In this document: in pieces, positions 10,561 to 22,252 of the stretch
Layout: every line of letters begins with the position of its first letter
How positions within the stretch are numbered: position 1 is the first letter of the stretch
Origin: Volvox africanus
Taxonomy: Eukaryota > Chlorophyta > Chlorophyceae > Chlamydomonadales > Volvocaceae
Assembly (NCBI GenBank): GCA_030268105.1
Contig: BSDZ01000035.1
Coordinates: 653,001 to 717,000, forward strand
Direction of reading: 5' to 3'
Length of the DNA: 64,000 nucleotides
Made by a program: the position numbers and the translations under genes
The notes under the pieces: model-generated
What the model was told of the DNA's origin: nothing
The model's input: only the letters and a program-made list of their open reading frames with translations
Databases searched by the model: none

Positions 10561-11230
10561 CAACAAGTGGTACCTAACAAGGCGGAGCTCATGCGCCGCA
10601 AAGAGCCACCGCAGCAGTGACTGCGATGAACGGACTACCATCACGGTGTTGTCCACGGGGGAACGCGAGGTCCATGGTGTAGTGGCTAACGTTCCCCCAT
10701 ACAGAGGTCTCCAAAGCCCCGTGTTAGCCACCACGTTGAGTCGTTTGTGTGACGGCCATGGTGCTGTCTGCTACCACAGGGCTCATGAACTTCAAATCCT
10801 AACACAAGTAAACCACAGGATACCAAGCACCGGCACAGTGACTCCCTAGGAATTCATGTGCCACAAGCCCACCACGGTGGACTTCACCTTACACAGATCC
10901 TACCCACCGCAGAAGGTGTGTCGCGCTACCTGCCGCAGCAGGGCCCATCTGCGACACATAACCGCCACAGTGGCAATTCATAGGGAACATACCACTAGCG
11001 CAACGCAATGACGTCCCTAGGAATCCATGTGCCACCACAGCGGGCTTCAATGACGCTGCGCCACCCACCACAGTGCGTCTCATGCGTGAAAGACATTGCA
11101 TTACCTGCCCCGGCAGGGCTCATGCGCATCAAACCGCCGCTGCAGTAGCAATCCACAGGGAGCCTAACATCAGCGCAGCGGCACCTGCAGGAACACACAT
11201 GCCGCTACAGTGGATTTTCCCGAGTTTAAT
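10560..11230. repeat. degenerate tandem repeat, period about 171 bp
   Basis: The word CCCTAGGAATTCATGTGCCA at 10844 recurs as CCCTAGGAATCCATGTGCCA at 11015 and, more decayed, as CCTGCAGGAACACACATGCC at about 11184, spacings close to 170. The companion word CTGCCGCAGCAGGGCCCAT (about 10929) recurs at about 11104 as CTGCCCCGGCAGGGCTCAT and earlier near 10768. At least three to four units are visible, with identity estimated at 65-75%. Confidence 0.6.
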
Positions 11231-12537
11231 ACAGTGGGTCTTTCGCGCGGCGGTCGTTTTACTCCCTGCCTCAGCTTTGCTCCCATATAACCAACCCCAC
11301 CGCAGCCGTCGACCAAGAGTGACCTAACACTGGCACAGTGCAGTCCTCGGGCTTGTCTACCCCAGCAGCGATTACACTCGTTTAAGGTCTTCAGTTGCCC
11401 TCGTCGGCAACCAACATGACGATCTTCACCATAGGTCACGAAGACCTTCGCCAAGCCTTCATGATGTAAGGCTCACTACCATGAGGCAAACAGCTTGGTA
11501 TAAGCCTGATCCAACAGGGATGAACTAACCACGGCCACGAGAAGGGCTTCTCCTTTGTCGTAACTAGATGGGTCTCTATCGCGTCACCGGCGTCGCCGTC
11601 TCGAAGATACTGATGCTGAGACGACCACTTGGGTTTAAGAGTCGGGCGGCAAGGCAACTCCCCCAGACACTTGCCATAAACTCAACGTAGAAAAGATGTG
11701 GGCAGGTGCGATTCCTCCTTAAGGGCGACAAGTACAGCGCTAAGACAAAGGACCTATAGCCCGGCCGACCTAGAGATCGGGGTGGCCTCCGGGGCTGATC
11801 CCATTTGTTGCCTCGAATGACGCCGGACAGCTTTTGCTCTAATCCGACATGGACTAAATGTCCAGTAGGAAACGATCCCATCTACCCACGCCGAGACCCG
11901 GAGACTACTAACCTGCACGCTAGAGAGCCGCTTGAAGATGTCGCGCTTTTTGTTGTAGTTGGCTCATGACCGCCCGCTTGAAGACATTGTGACAAAGAAT
12001 TTATGATGATTCCGCGAATGAATAGCGTGAAGTAAGCAACGACTGTTGCCTCTAACGCAGCAGCTGCAACTGCACGCAGCAGTTATCGCGTGCTTAAGAG
12101 CTTAGTCTTAACTATTTAGATATGAAATCCGCGTCGTGAGGAATATGGTCCCATCCTCACTATAGATCCATTCCTTCTTAATTTCGCACCACCTAAAGTC
12201 GGCATCCCTTTTACCAATAGTTGTTTCGATTCTTAAGTTGTTGTGCCTGACGCTGGGAATCAGAATCTTGGGCACCCATTATTATCGGACACCAGTGGTT
12301 CCGGAGAGCACTATGCTTTGGACGAGGTTGATGTCATCCGACCAGTTTAGGGTGCCTACATACGTAATTGAAAACGATACACGAGGGAGCAGCAAAGGGA
12401 TTATTTCTTACCTTCATCAGAGAACGTCTCGCTTTGTGTGCCTCAAGCCTTGGTTCTCAATTTTAATATTTTCGTATCGTTATAGAAGATATATTTCCTT
12501 TGTAAGTGTGTGGCTTTACAAAGTCATTATTTGAGAA
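11231..12537. other. gene-free region upstream of the PH-domain gene
   Basis: Short frames on both strands (for example 11576-11881 on -) carry no recognised domain. The last few hundred bases are AT-rich and should include the promoter and 5' UTR of the PH gene; no element identified. Confidence 0.4.
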
Positions 12538-13922
12538 ATGCAGGCGTTCTGGGGCAAGGGCCCAAAGGAGTTGTATGGCGGGGTGGAATACTGGCATACT
12601 CCCGAGCGCTGCGGGTGGTTACAGAAACAAGGTATGCATATAACTATTCTTGGGGGTTGAAGAAGCCCTTTCTGAAGGTTCTGATTCTTTTTTGCTTGCA
12701 TCCCGCAGGAGAATACGTTAAGACATGGCGACGGAGGTAAGCTTAGCATTTTCATTTAAGGTCTTTGACCTCGCAGCCGTGTTTAGGCCTCACCATTGGC
12801 CTTGGCCCAGGTGGTTTGTGATGAAGCAGGGCAAGATTTTCTGGTTCAAGAGTGACGTCGTGACGCCAGATTCGGTGCCGCGTGGTGTCATCGACGTAAG
12901 CACACTGACATGGCGCTGGGCGAATATGAGAATTCACAGCGTTTGCGTGGACCAGCACCGACGCACTACTCATTACCGTGTCCATCTTCAGAGGCTCCTA
13001 CAGCCTTCCCAACAGCATATATACACAGCCCATGCAATCAAACGTGGGTCACAGCAGCCATTAGGAAGCTCCTTTTTCTCTACCCCGACTGTTAACAGGT
13101 GAACAAGTGCCTGTCCATTAAAGGCGCGGAGGACACAATCAACAAGGCAAACGCGTTCGAGATCTCCACGCACTCGGACAGCATGTACTTTATCGCCGAT
13201 ACAGACAAGGAAAAGGAGGACTGGATTAATGCGATTGGACGTGCTATTGTTAAGCATTCCCGCAGGTGCGGGACTAGACGGTGGGACCGACGGGGTTACA
13301 GAGGAGCCCATGTGCGGCAGATGGCTTAAGTTAGACGATGGATCCGGTTCGAAATTCCATAGTGGCAGTGTGTCAAATGACTTCCACCGTGAATTCCACC
13401 TCCTGGTTTACCTGCTGCTGGTGTGTTAGTTGACCACTGTTGGGCCATCGAAGAGGGTTACTACCAATTTGCTCACGACGAGACCTCGTGTGGGGGCAGC
13501 CATCGAGCTAGGGGAAACCGATCCAACGGTTACAATCCTTGTGGTCTTCACTTGTCCGCCTACTTTATATGACGCATTCAGAAGCCCACCTTCTGTTGAT
13601 GTTTCTCGCTTGCTTAAGCTAAAGCTTCCAACTATGACGTGACGGAATGACTGCGAGCACTGCAGATACCCTGCCTGTATTGTTAGCCATCCATGTTACT
13701 GCGTTGCTTTGTAAAGAAGGGGGATGTACCCACATAGATTCACCCCCTGCAAAGATTCCTTGCAAATCACTGACTGTCATCATCACCACCTCCGTGTCAT
13801 GTGAATGTCATCACCACCTTTGTTCTATGGTGTTGTAACACCCTCCTGCCGTACACATCCGCCCTTCGCTGTTTCCCAACAGCCTCCTGGAGCACGACCG
13901 GCCCGACTACACAAACAGCTAG
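12538..13922 (+). CDS. PH1: PH-domain protein, plant PH1 type
   Basis: Five exons, 12538-12631, 12709-12736, 12811-12895, 13099-13265 and 13883-13922, join in phase into 137 residues, close to the 145 of Arabidopsis PH1. Nearly the whole protein is one pleckstrin homology domain. YWHTPERCGWLQKQGEYVKT and then WRRRWFVMKQGKIFWFKS form the first strands with basic loop residues. VPRGVID and CLSIKGAED follow, and the C-terminal helix EKEDWINAIGRAIVKHSR has the invariant Trp. Such proteins bind phosphoinositides, notably PI3P on endosomes; ligand choice here is inferred. Exon 2 is only 28 bases. The last exon adds SLLEHDRPDYTNS by phase logic; it is short and the least certain part. Confidence 0.87.
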
Positions 13923-16180
13923 ACGAACAACAGCTAGCATCGTGCCTCTATCTGGCAAAATGGTGAGCTTTTTTCCCTTTGGGACTGTCGCATGAAGTTG
14001 ATCTTGGTAGCGTGAGTCGATTGTGGAGTCCCTCGCGGGTTATGGAGGTCGAGTAGCAACCATGTTGAAGATTCCGGTGGACTCCTGCAAAATGTCTCTC
14101 GGTCACCACGCCCCAATGCGATGCCGATGCTGGTTCCGTGCATTTGCGATGTACGATAGACATGGGGCTTGATCGTGGAGGGCATGGTTTGTGTCTCCCA
14201 TCCCTCGCGGACCTCCCTGAGGTCTTGTGCCTGGACTCAATGGTATGGAGCGGACTTGAAGTGTTGGCCGTGTTGGCGTTTCATTCACTGCGGAATGGAG
14301 ACTATAGATGTTGCGAGTGACGCTGTCACTCTACAGCGCGTTTTGACCTCGCATGGTATTAGGCAGGAGTGCTTTTAGATTTGAAGGTAAATTGGCGGGG
14401 TGTGGGCGTCATGCCTTCTTCTGTGCGTGGGAGGACAGTTCTGGACAGGGAACAGGGGAGGGTGCACGTCCGCGACTGTAGTTGGAAGTTGGCGTCCTGT
14501 TGGGGATATCGGTTGTTGTATGGGCTATAATGCTCCTAGGGACAGCTTTCGCAGGCAGCCTAAAATCGCCTAAGGAGGCGCCTAAGGGGACAAATCCTTG
14601 TGGAGTTGCCTCAGCATTGCCCTTTGCATAGGTTCGCTACTAAAGTGTGACCTAAGTCATTTTAGACATAAAGTTTTCGCATGCTGCATTGCCCTAAGCG
14701 TTGCTGTGGCTTAGGATAACGTAGCGGGGACTTTTTGCCGTGAGGCGCTGAGGACACCCGTTACACGTCACGCATTTGTCTATTCCGGGTATTGATTCTT
14801 TGGAGAAAAGGTATTGGCAATACCACTGCAGTACTTTGTAGGGGCCTTGAAGCGCTGTTTTCCTGTAACGGGTGATCTGGGAGGCTCCTGTGGCCGTCTC
14901 ACGACATACAGCACTCCAGACTCCGGAAACAGCTGACCGATTTGAAATTCAGAAGGCACCCCACGTGAGATCACGACCCGCCCGGCAATCGCTTTCGGTC
15001 TGGCCAGCTATGTTGACTCATCGCGGCCAAGTCTTGCGTTTTTGGGGCGTAGCAACAGCAGCAAATGCCAAGCAGACGCGAACCGAAAGCTTTGGCGGGG
15101 CTAGGAGGAGACCGAGGCTTTGCATATGCCTTTGGGGTTCAGCCCTGTCCTCCTTGTCTTCGTTGATGTGTAAATGCACTTCTAGGATGCCGGTGGCGTG
15201 GTGGGGGAAACTAAGCCACCCTAACTAGTATTTGGAGCGGCGTTTCTCCTATTCTCCGCACAGATGAGTGTAGTACTCAATCACAAATGAAGGATAATGG
15301 GGTTTCATAGGTCAGGGCAGCCCGTGGCCAGCTGGAAAGCACCGGACCTGTACTGAATTTGGGGGAGGGAAGAGGGCGGGGAGGTGTGGATTGCATGTTT
15401 TGGGTCGTCAGTTTCTTACAGAGTGACAGCGCTGGGCCCTGTGGCTGCTCGAGAGGACCTGGCATAAGATTGCTACCAGCGGTCAATAAGTAGTAACTAT
15501 GCATTGTCGCCATACGCAGCAGTGACATTTTAGTGCATGGCATCTTAAAGGAAAATATGGGTGACTCAGGGGCGTTCAGCAATCATGCTGCTTTGGTGTT
15601 TGCAGGTTTCATCCCGAGTCCCACTAAAGGGACAACGTTTGCACCTTCGCAGAACTCCTTTATTGCTACCTGACGATTATGCCTTTTTAATTGGCACCAT
15701 AATAGGTATAGTTGGTGGTCTTGCATAAGCAGAACTAGTAGGGTAGTAGAATATCCTGAATCCCAAAGTACAGTCAGAAGTTGCTCGAATAGGACTGGCT
15801 TAAAATTTGTTAATGCTTTGAAGAAAGTCGGATTGACAGCTTTCCTTTACTTCGCCTGTTCTGTACGGAACCTTTTGCTTACACGCCATGACGTAAGTTC
15901 CAAGTGCAGAAAAAGCAGTCGCAATCATAGGGTGATAACATGCTGCTGTGGTGCATAAATCAACAACCGATCATTCGGTGTCATTGTCATCGTCCAACAA
16001 AGCGACATAGCATATGAGCAAAATTGTGTTTAATGTTGCCTCATCCACCTGTCATTAAGCAGCACCTCGCAGAATTACATCGCAGAGGTACATCCAATTA
16101 TTATAAAAAAACCTGCGCTACATTTTATGTCCCAGAGCTCCTACGCAACACCCATACAGCTTGGCAGCTAGTCGCGGGAT
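13923..16180. other. gene-free region
   Basis: No reading frame with domain similarity or matching splice phases. It holds the 3' UTR of the PH gene and the promoter of the F-box gene. I see no repeat longer than a few words and no RNA gene. Confidence 0.45.
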
Positions 16181-19100
16181 ATGGAGGGCTTCGAACATGT
16201 CTCCAGCGAACGCGCTTCAGCGCCAGGATTGGCAGATCCAGCTCCAGCCTTAGTGGAAAACCTCTGTGCCCAGTTCGTATTCGACGGCGATTCTTTGCTG
16301 AGGCTGGGCCAAATCAACAGGGTCTGGCGCGGCACGGTGAACGACGTGGCGCTATGGGAGCGTTTAAACACAGTGCGCTTCTGCCCGAGTGCGATTTCGT
16401 GTAAGAACCGCCTCCGGGAAAGTTGGTCTCAATTTCATGCCGATGGGTGGGTTGAGGAGTGACGGGGTAAACCTCTTGAAGGAGTGATGGACGGGGCCCG
16501 GTCCATTGAAGAGCGTAACGTAAGTGGTCCCGCACTGACCACCGTGCAGCTCCCCTACGGCCTTACGAAGTTTGTCCTGTGTCGTGCCTCCCGCCATCCT
16601 GTTGTCACCGCCTTTATACCAACTCATACCTACGGTCAGCTGCCAGAGTCCTCGCCCAGCCCGCTACCGCTATTCCTGGCTGGTGCTTCTTCGCCGGGCT
16701 AGATTCGGCCGGCGGCGATTGCGCCACCCCAAAAGATGCAAACGGGAACCTGCATCCTACCGATCTAGCATCACGGGCGGAGCGGCTGGGTGCAATCGCC
16801 TTCAACACACAGGGTGCGTGCCTTGGCCACTATCTTGATGAGAGGGGCGGCTGCCTAGTGCCTACCTGGTCAGGACGCGGCTGCCGACTGGTGGACTTCA
16901 TAACGATCAGGGGGCCGGTCGCGGTTGGCCTGGCTGAACTTGATATGGGTATGCCAGAGGCCGGTCAGGCTGCCTGGGTGGGCGGCGCAGCTGGCAGAGT
17001 CACGAGCGCCCAACCAGCTTCCCACGTTGTCGCACGTTGTCAGCCCCAGGATGCTGTCTTTACTTGTGTGCATCATAATACGTATATGCCTAAGATGTCA
17101 GGTAGCTCCTGTTAATTTCGCCCAGGCCCTATGTGCAATGGATAGCTTCACCCCATCCGGTACCGTTGCTTTACCCTGCCTGCGTGTTGCTGGATTAAGG
17201 TTGGATCAAGAATGGACTTCAGGCCAAGTCGCAATGGAACCGGTACAGCTACGTGCCCGGGGTAGGAATGTACGTGCGCGAGGACGCGGTGGGACGCATC
17301 CTGGGGGCCCCGTTGCCGGCCCCCCTCCCGAAGATGGCGGAGCCGCAAGGTGGGAGATGGAAACTTGCGGAGTGCAAGCCACAGGAGCTAAGGGGGGCAT
17401 ATCCAGAGGCATGTTCCGTGTCCATTTCCTGGGTGCAGCCCCCGGGGCATCTGGACAGCCCGCTATACAGCACGTGAAATGCCGTTTGCCCTTCTTACAT
17501 GCGAAAATGCTCTTCCCCTTTCCCCCTTCCCAGTCCGGCCACCCGACTTCCCTGGCTGGGTGTTTTACAGCCTGATGGATTCACCCGGCGGGGACATTCG
17601 CCACCCCGCCAACGGGGACACTGACTTCACTTCAACGTGCGTATGCCAGTGAGGGACAGTGAGGGGTCTTGGGAATACGGAGAACGGACGTTGCAGTTTG
17701 CACTGTAGCTGTATCACGGTGGCTGCACTTGGTTAGTCGATATGCAGGTGCAACCCAGGGCCTGCAAACCTGGTCCTGGAACACTGAGCATTCTTGTATC
17801 ATAGCCGGAGTGTAGCACTCTGCATAATTTACTAACGCAATGTTTGGTAGTGGTCTCTGCGACTTTTCTACGCTAAGAGTGCCCCTTACACCACTTCTCC
17901 CTTATCGCATGTCCATTCGCGTGTCTGTTTGCCCTCTGGTAACATGCCTTAGACCCTAACACCACCCGCAATCTACTGGACCCCCAGTTGCTCTACCCTG
18001 GAGGAGCTGGCGGAGGTGGCTTCCCGTCTCCCAAGCTGCGTTGCGTTTAACACATCGGGCTCCCTCAAGCACCGCCTGCAGCCGCAAGTGAGTGGGGACC
18101 AGGTCTATGGCAAGGTGGGTTCAGGTGAGTTGGAGGGATGAAACTTGGATGGGCCGCCAAGCGTACTCTCGGGCGCACAGGGGCCCCGGGGATGAAGTGC
18201 AAGCGCTGTTGGCATATTCTTACCTTTGTGCTGGGTAGGGAGAGGGGAATGGGAGGGCGGCTGCATATCCAGTATCCTGGACCCGTAAAAAGCGGAAGCT
18301 GAATGGGAGGTTTAAGCGAGGTTTGGTAGGTTAGTTTTGGATGCATGGGACCCCGTTTGGAGAACAACAGCCAGATGAACGTGATGCAGTGCGTATGACA
18401 AATGAAATTTTATCTTTTCATTAAGCAGGGGAGTCATGTACGGCATAATTTCGCGCGTTGCGGGAAACCACACAGAGCGACTGCTGGCCCTGTTACAAGC
18501 TCTCTCCGTAAGATGCGATGTCCCCTCCGGCGCGATTTGGCAGGTCCATTGGCGTCAGGGCGGCAGCTCTTGCAACTGGGGTGGGCTATACGTGCGGCAG
18601 GATGTGGTGGAAGCGAAAAAGCTGCGCAAGCCAACGGAGGGTGAGGGGAAAAAGGCATAAGAGGACTTTGCAGGGAAGTTCCGTCAGAGCTCTTCGTGTG
18701 TGGTGTGCAGCATCCTTGCGCCTGGGAACTGCGATACGTGACCCCCTGTACAAGACATGGATTGGGTGTGGGGGATAAACTCCCTCGCGTGCGGGCAAAT
18801 GCTCTTCCAGGATATTGCCTCCGCACCCCGCCCGGGTCCCACTTCAGATGGCCGCCTGGACCCCTGCCTTCACTACTTCCAGCTTGGGAAGACCCGGCTG
18901 CTGGCGGCCAGGGATGTCGATGTCACGTGGCTCAACAACACCTACTTGATGCGGATTCCAGATCCGGCACCTGCCCGGGCTGCAGCGGCTGCAACGACTG
19001 ACCCAGATGGTGGGGCGCCGGAGCCGGTGGAGGTTGTGAAGCTCAGCCATGTATGCTGGCTGGAACTAACGGGCAGATTCAACGGTAAGACCGGAGTTGC

Positions 19101-19914
19101 AGGGCGTTGTAGCATGATGCAGTCTAGTAGGGCTTGGCCGGCCATGGGATCTTGTGTCAGGGCTTATGGCTGGTTTTAGGTTTTCCCTGGAATCCCGCAT
19201 GTGCTGTTGCAGCTGCTACTTGTTTTCAGCTCATGCACGTACTTGCTAAAATACGTGTTAGATGTGCCTAACCTCCTGCCACGCCCTCCACCTGACGCGC
19301 CTCAACCCTAATCCCCTCGTACCGCCTGCTGTATATTCGTCGCAGGAGTCGGTCCGGGACGTTATCACTGCGTATGGGTTCTTCGGTTGGCCCGGAGCTG
19401 CAATGTGGCCGAGCTCAAATTTAGCATCACTTTACGTGCCGCGCGGCAACTATGCACAGGCCCACTGGCCGCGAGCGCCGAGGTGGTCCACTCGGGCAAG
19501 GACAGTGTACCTGGCGATGAAATTAGCAGCGGGGACATCCCTGCCCTTGGCACCGTGTTGGGTGAGTTGGTGGTGGCCGGGCAGGAGCTGCGTGGGCTTG
19601 TGGGCCTTGGCTGGTATGGGCAGCACGCGGGGTCCTTCCGAGTACCTCCCGGTGCGGTGTATGACGTGGAGGTGAGGCTGTGGAATCACGACTCGACATG
19701 GAAGGGTGGTCTGCTGTTTAAGGAATTATTGATAAAGTGCGTGGAAGGGGCGCAAGAGCAGGAGCCTCCGACTGCTGCTCAGGATCAATTTCTGGGTGAG
19801 CGGGTCGGGGAAGGGGAGGATGACAACGGAGGGAGCGAGGACGACGATGGCGAAGAGGAGGTGCATGAGGATAGCTCCGACTGGGACGCAGCATGGGGTC
19901 CTGGATCGGATTAA
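16181..19914 (+). CDS. F-box protein with two WSC-like modules and a PP2 domain
   Basis: Exons 16181-16400, 16640-16813, 17200-17349, 17534-17636, 17988-18087, 18544-18640, 18848-19084 and 19346-19914 join in phase into about 549 residues. Residues ~20-65 look like an F-box (LRLGQINRVWRGTV...DVALWERL). Two copies of a module follow: GWCFFAGLDSAGGD ... FNTQGWIKNGL ... GMYVRED, and GWVFYSLMDSPGGD ... FNTSGSLK ... GGLYVRQD. The C-terminal third is a phloem-protein-2 lectin-like domain: LLAARDVDVTW, SHVCWLELTGRF, then RYHCVWVLRL and VEVRLWNHD. F-box/PP2 proteins are substrate adaptors of SCF ubiquitin ligases that can bind glycans. An acidic tail (EDDDGEEEV) ends the protein. A truncated tandem copy lies 3.8 kb downstream. 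Confidence 0.75.
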
Positions 19915-20149
19915 AGCATCAGGGGTCCTGATCGCAATGCCGAATCAGATTTTGATCTTGGCCTGCCTAGCAAGTTGGTATGTGGGGACAGTGGGTAAGT
20001 AACTTCCACTGAGCTCCCAAGGTGGCGTGTAAACCCCATCGAGGTATGGGCGAAGTGGTTGTTGCACATACGCCCACACAATCCACGTAGCCGGTAAAGT
20101 GCCAACCCGCTGCTGCCGCACCATGTCCGCGATATCCATATGCGTGCAT

Positions 20150-20154
20150 TGTAA
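20150..20154 (+). terminator. TGTAA polyadenylation signal
   Basis: TGTAA, the volvocine poly(A) signal, 236 bases after the F-box/PP2 stop codon and the first good candidate. Confidence 0.45.
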
Positions 20155-22252
20155 CGCTAAGCAGGTCATGCTGCGTTACATTGCCGTGGGACACAGGATC
20201 CAGGATTGGGCTTTGGGGCTTGAATGTCAATCGTATTGCATGTATGCTGACTCTGCTTGGCCTCTTGGTCTGGCACGGGGGCGTTGCTTGATCGGGTAAC
20301 AATCATAATTTCTTGGGTAATTCTATCAACTCTTGAATTACAGGTATATATCCGTGTAAGTAGAGGTCAGTAAACGGGATTATCTTAAGGGAATCGTTTA
20401 TTGCACTGAGCTGTGTGTTGGCATGTGTTGTTTGGTAACAGCATAGCTCTGGATACATGCCATGTCGTAGGATGATAATCCTGTGGCCATGCTACTGTGT
20501 GTTAAGTCCCTGGTGCATAGCGTCGCACGGGTCCGTTGTTGCTGTGATGCGAGCGAGGAGGCACACGTCATTTACTTTGGGTTGCTTACTGCGTAAAACG
20601 CTGCTTTCGTAAAATTAGCATACACATCGATTTGCCTGAAAACCTTACAGATCCAGCCAAGTTAGGTAAGGGAAGTTAGGGCAGTCAACCAACCAGCATG
20701 ACCACACGTCAGTCATGGGAAACTCAGTTCGCATCTGGGTCCTTGTTGTAACGTGCTCTAAGAAAGAGCTTGCGAGTAAACGTCAGGATTAGACAACATA
20801 ACCAGGATATCGTGATCACGATCACAATTATTATCATGATATAATTATTCCTCCCTTAGCAGGGAGCGGCCCGCACCGCAGTCGGGTAGACAGTGACGTA
20901 GGTTGGCTTCCCAGGTATTAATAACTCCAAGAAGGTGAGTTCGTCAGCTTGTCGCCCGCTTACAGGAAGGAACGGAGATTTTACCCGCGCGCCCTAGTCA
21001 CATAATTTGCTGTAGGGGAAGGGCTCCCGAGATAGGATAAACAATCATATACTTATCAGTTTAAATTTACTATAGTCCTCTGCTTATGGATTGTGGGGTG
21101 CGCAAGTTCTGATATTGCATGTAATTTAGAGTGGAGAAGAGTGGTGAGCATCACGGATAACCCTGATTAGCCTTTTTTGCCCAGACGGGCTGGGGAGGGT
21201 AGGAAATCTAATTCATATATATGACGAAAAGCACGTTCGCTGAAGGTAAGATCATTTGGCATGTGCATCGGCAAGAGCACAACTTCCAAATGTACATATA
21301 TGGCCGTGTACACTTCCCCTGCTTCGTTTCCAAAGACTTGATGCTTGGGTGTCAGAGGTAAATTGGCCGAGAGCGCAGCGCTGGTGACGTGTTTGCAACA
21401 ATTTTCGATTTCCGTGGACGATGAATACCATGTACTGATGGAATGCCCCGGCCCCGAAGCATTTGCCAATTATGCCAGCACCCACACAAGCGGATGTGTA
21501 CCGTAGTCGGGTGACATCATTAGGACAGTGACTCTGTACCTACCACGGCGGCTTGTCAGGGCCTTACAAGCTAGCTGTAACAGGTTTGACATCATCATCA
21601 TCATCATATATATATATATATGTATATGTGTATATGTATATATATATATATATTATTGTCTTCGGCAATAAGTGCTAAACCATGCGACAACCGTCAGTTC
21701 ATGAGATCCCTTATAAGTGACTTTTAACATCATCTAGGGCCAGCAACTGAAATGTCACACGTCATAACTGACCGCAGCCGTCGTGACAGTATACGCATTT
21801 CGTTATTACGACTGGCGATTGGCATCTGGTGAAGTCCGAAAACCATTTAATCTCCCTGACTTGATATGTTGGTTTTAGTTTACGTGCGCGCTGCACAATC
21901 GTGTGGTGGATAACCCAGCACGGCGGGTGCTTGCCCTTGCACAGCGAGAAAGGGTCTTACGCGAGGGCCTTGTGCGAGGGCCACACTTCTGCGCGTCTTG
22001 CGTACCTGCGTGACTTGTGCACGTGGATTTGTGCGGAATTGTCCTACTCGTAGGACGGCCGAATCCCTCCCAGTCGCGTGCTCGAAGCAGGAGAGATGCT
22101 CCTATGAAAGAATGCATCACCACGTGCAGTGGACTTTTGCTGTTTTCTGGATGCATGTTCCAACCATGTTTGCCACCAGAATGAGCTCCAGTATTAGTCA
22201 TTGCCTGCGGCCATACCTCGACCAGCACGAGGACCAGCACGCATGCCTGTGT
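20155..22252. other. gene-free region between the two PP2 genes
   Basis: I searched for F-box and module exons matching the upstream gene and found none. Contents include a 14-base perfect palindrome at 20809-20822 and an ATC/AT microsatellite at 21591-21655. Confidence 0.5.
21591..21655. repeat. (ATC)n followed by (AT)n/(GTAT)n microsatellite
   Basis: About five ATC units run directly into a mixed TA/TGTATA array. Confidence 0.9.

Noticed and set aside
13340..13365. GGTTCGAAATTCC, resembling a tRNA T-arm
   Set aside because: No matching acceptor stem, D-arm or anticodon arm upstream, and it lies inside a PH-gene intron.
18641..18847. Acceptor CCAG at 18810 as the start of the first PP2 exon
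   Set aside because: Its phase does not fit the preceding donor. The acceptor TTCAG before 18848 fits in both tandem copies.
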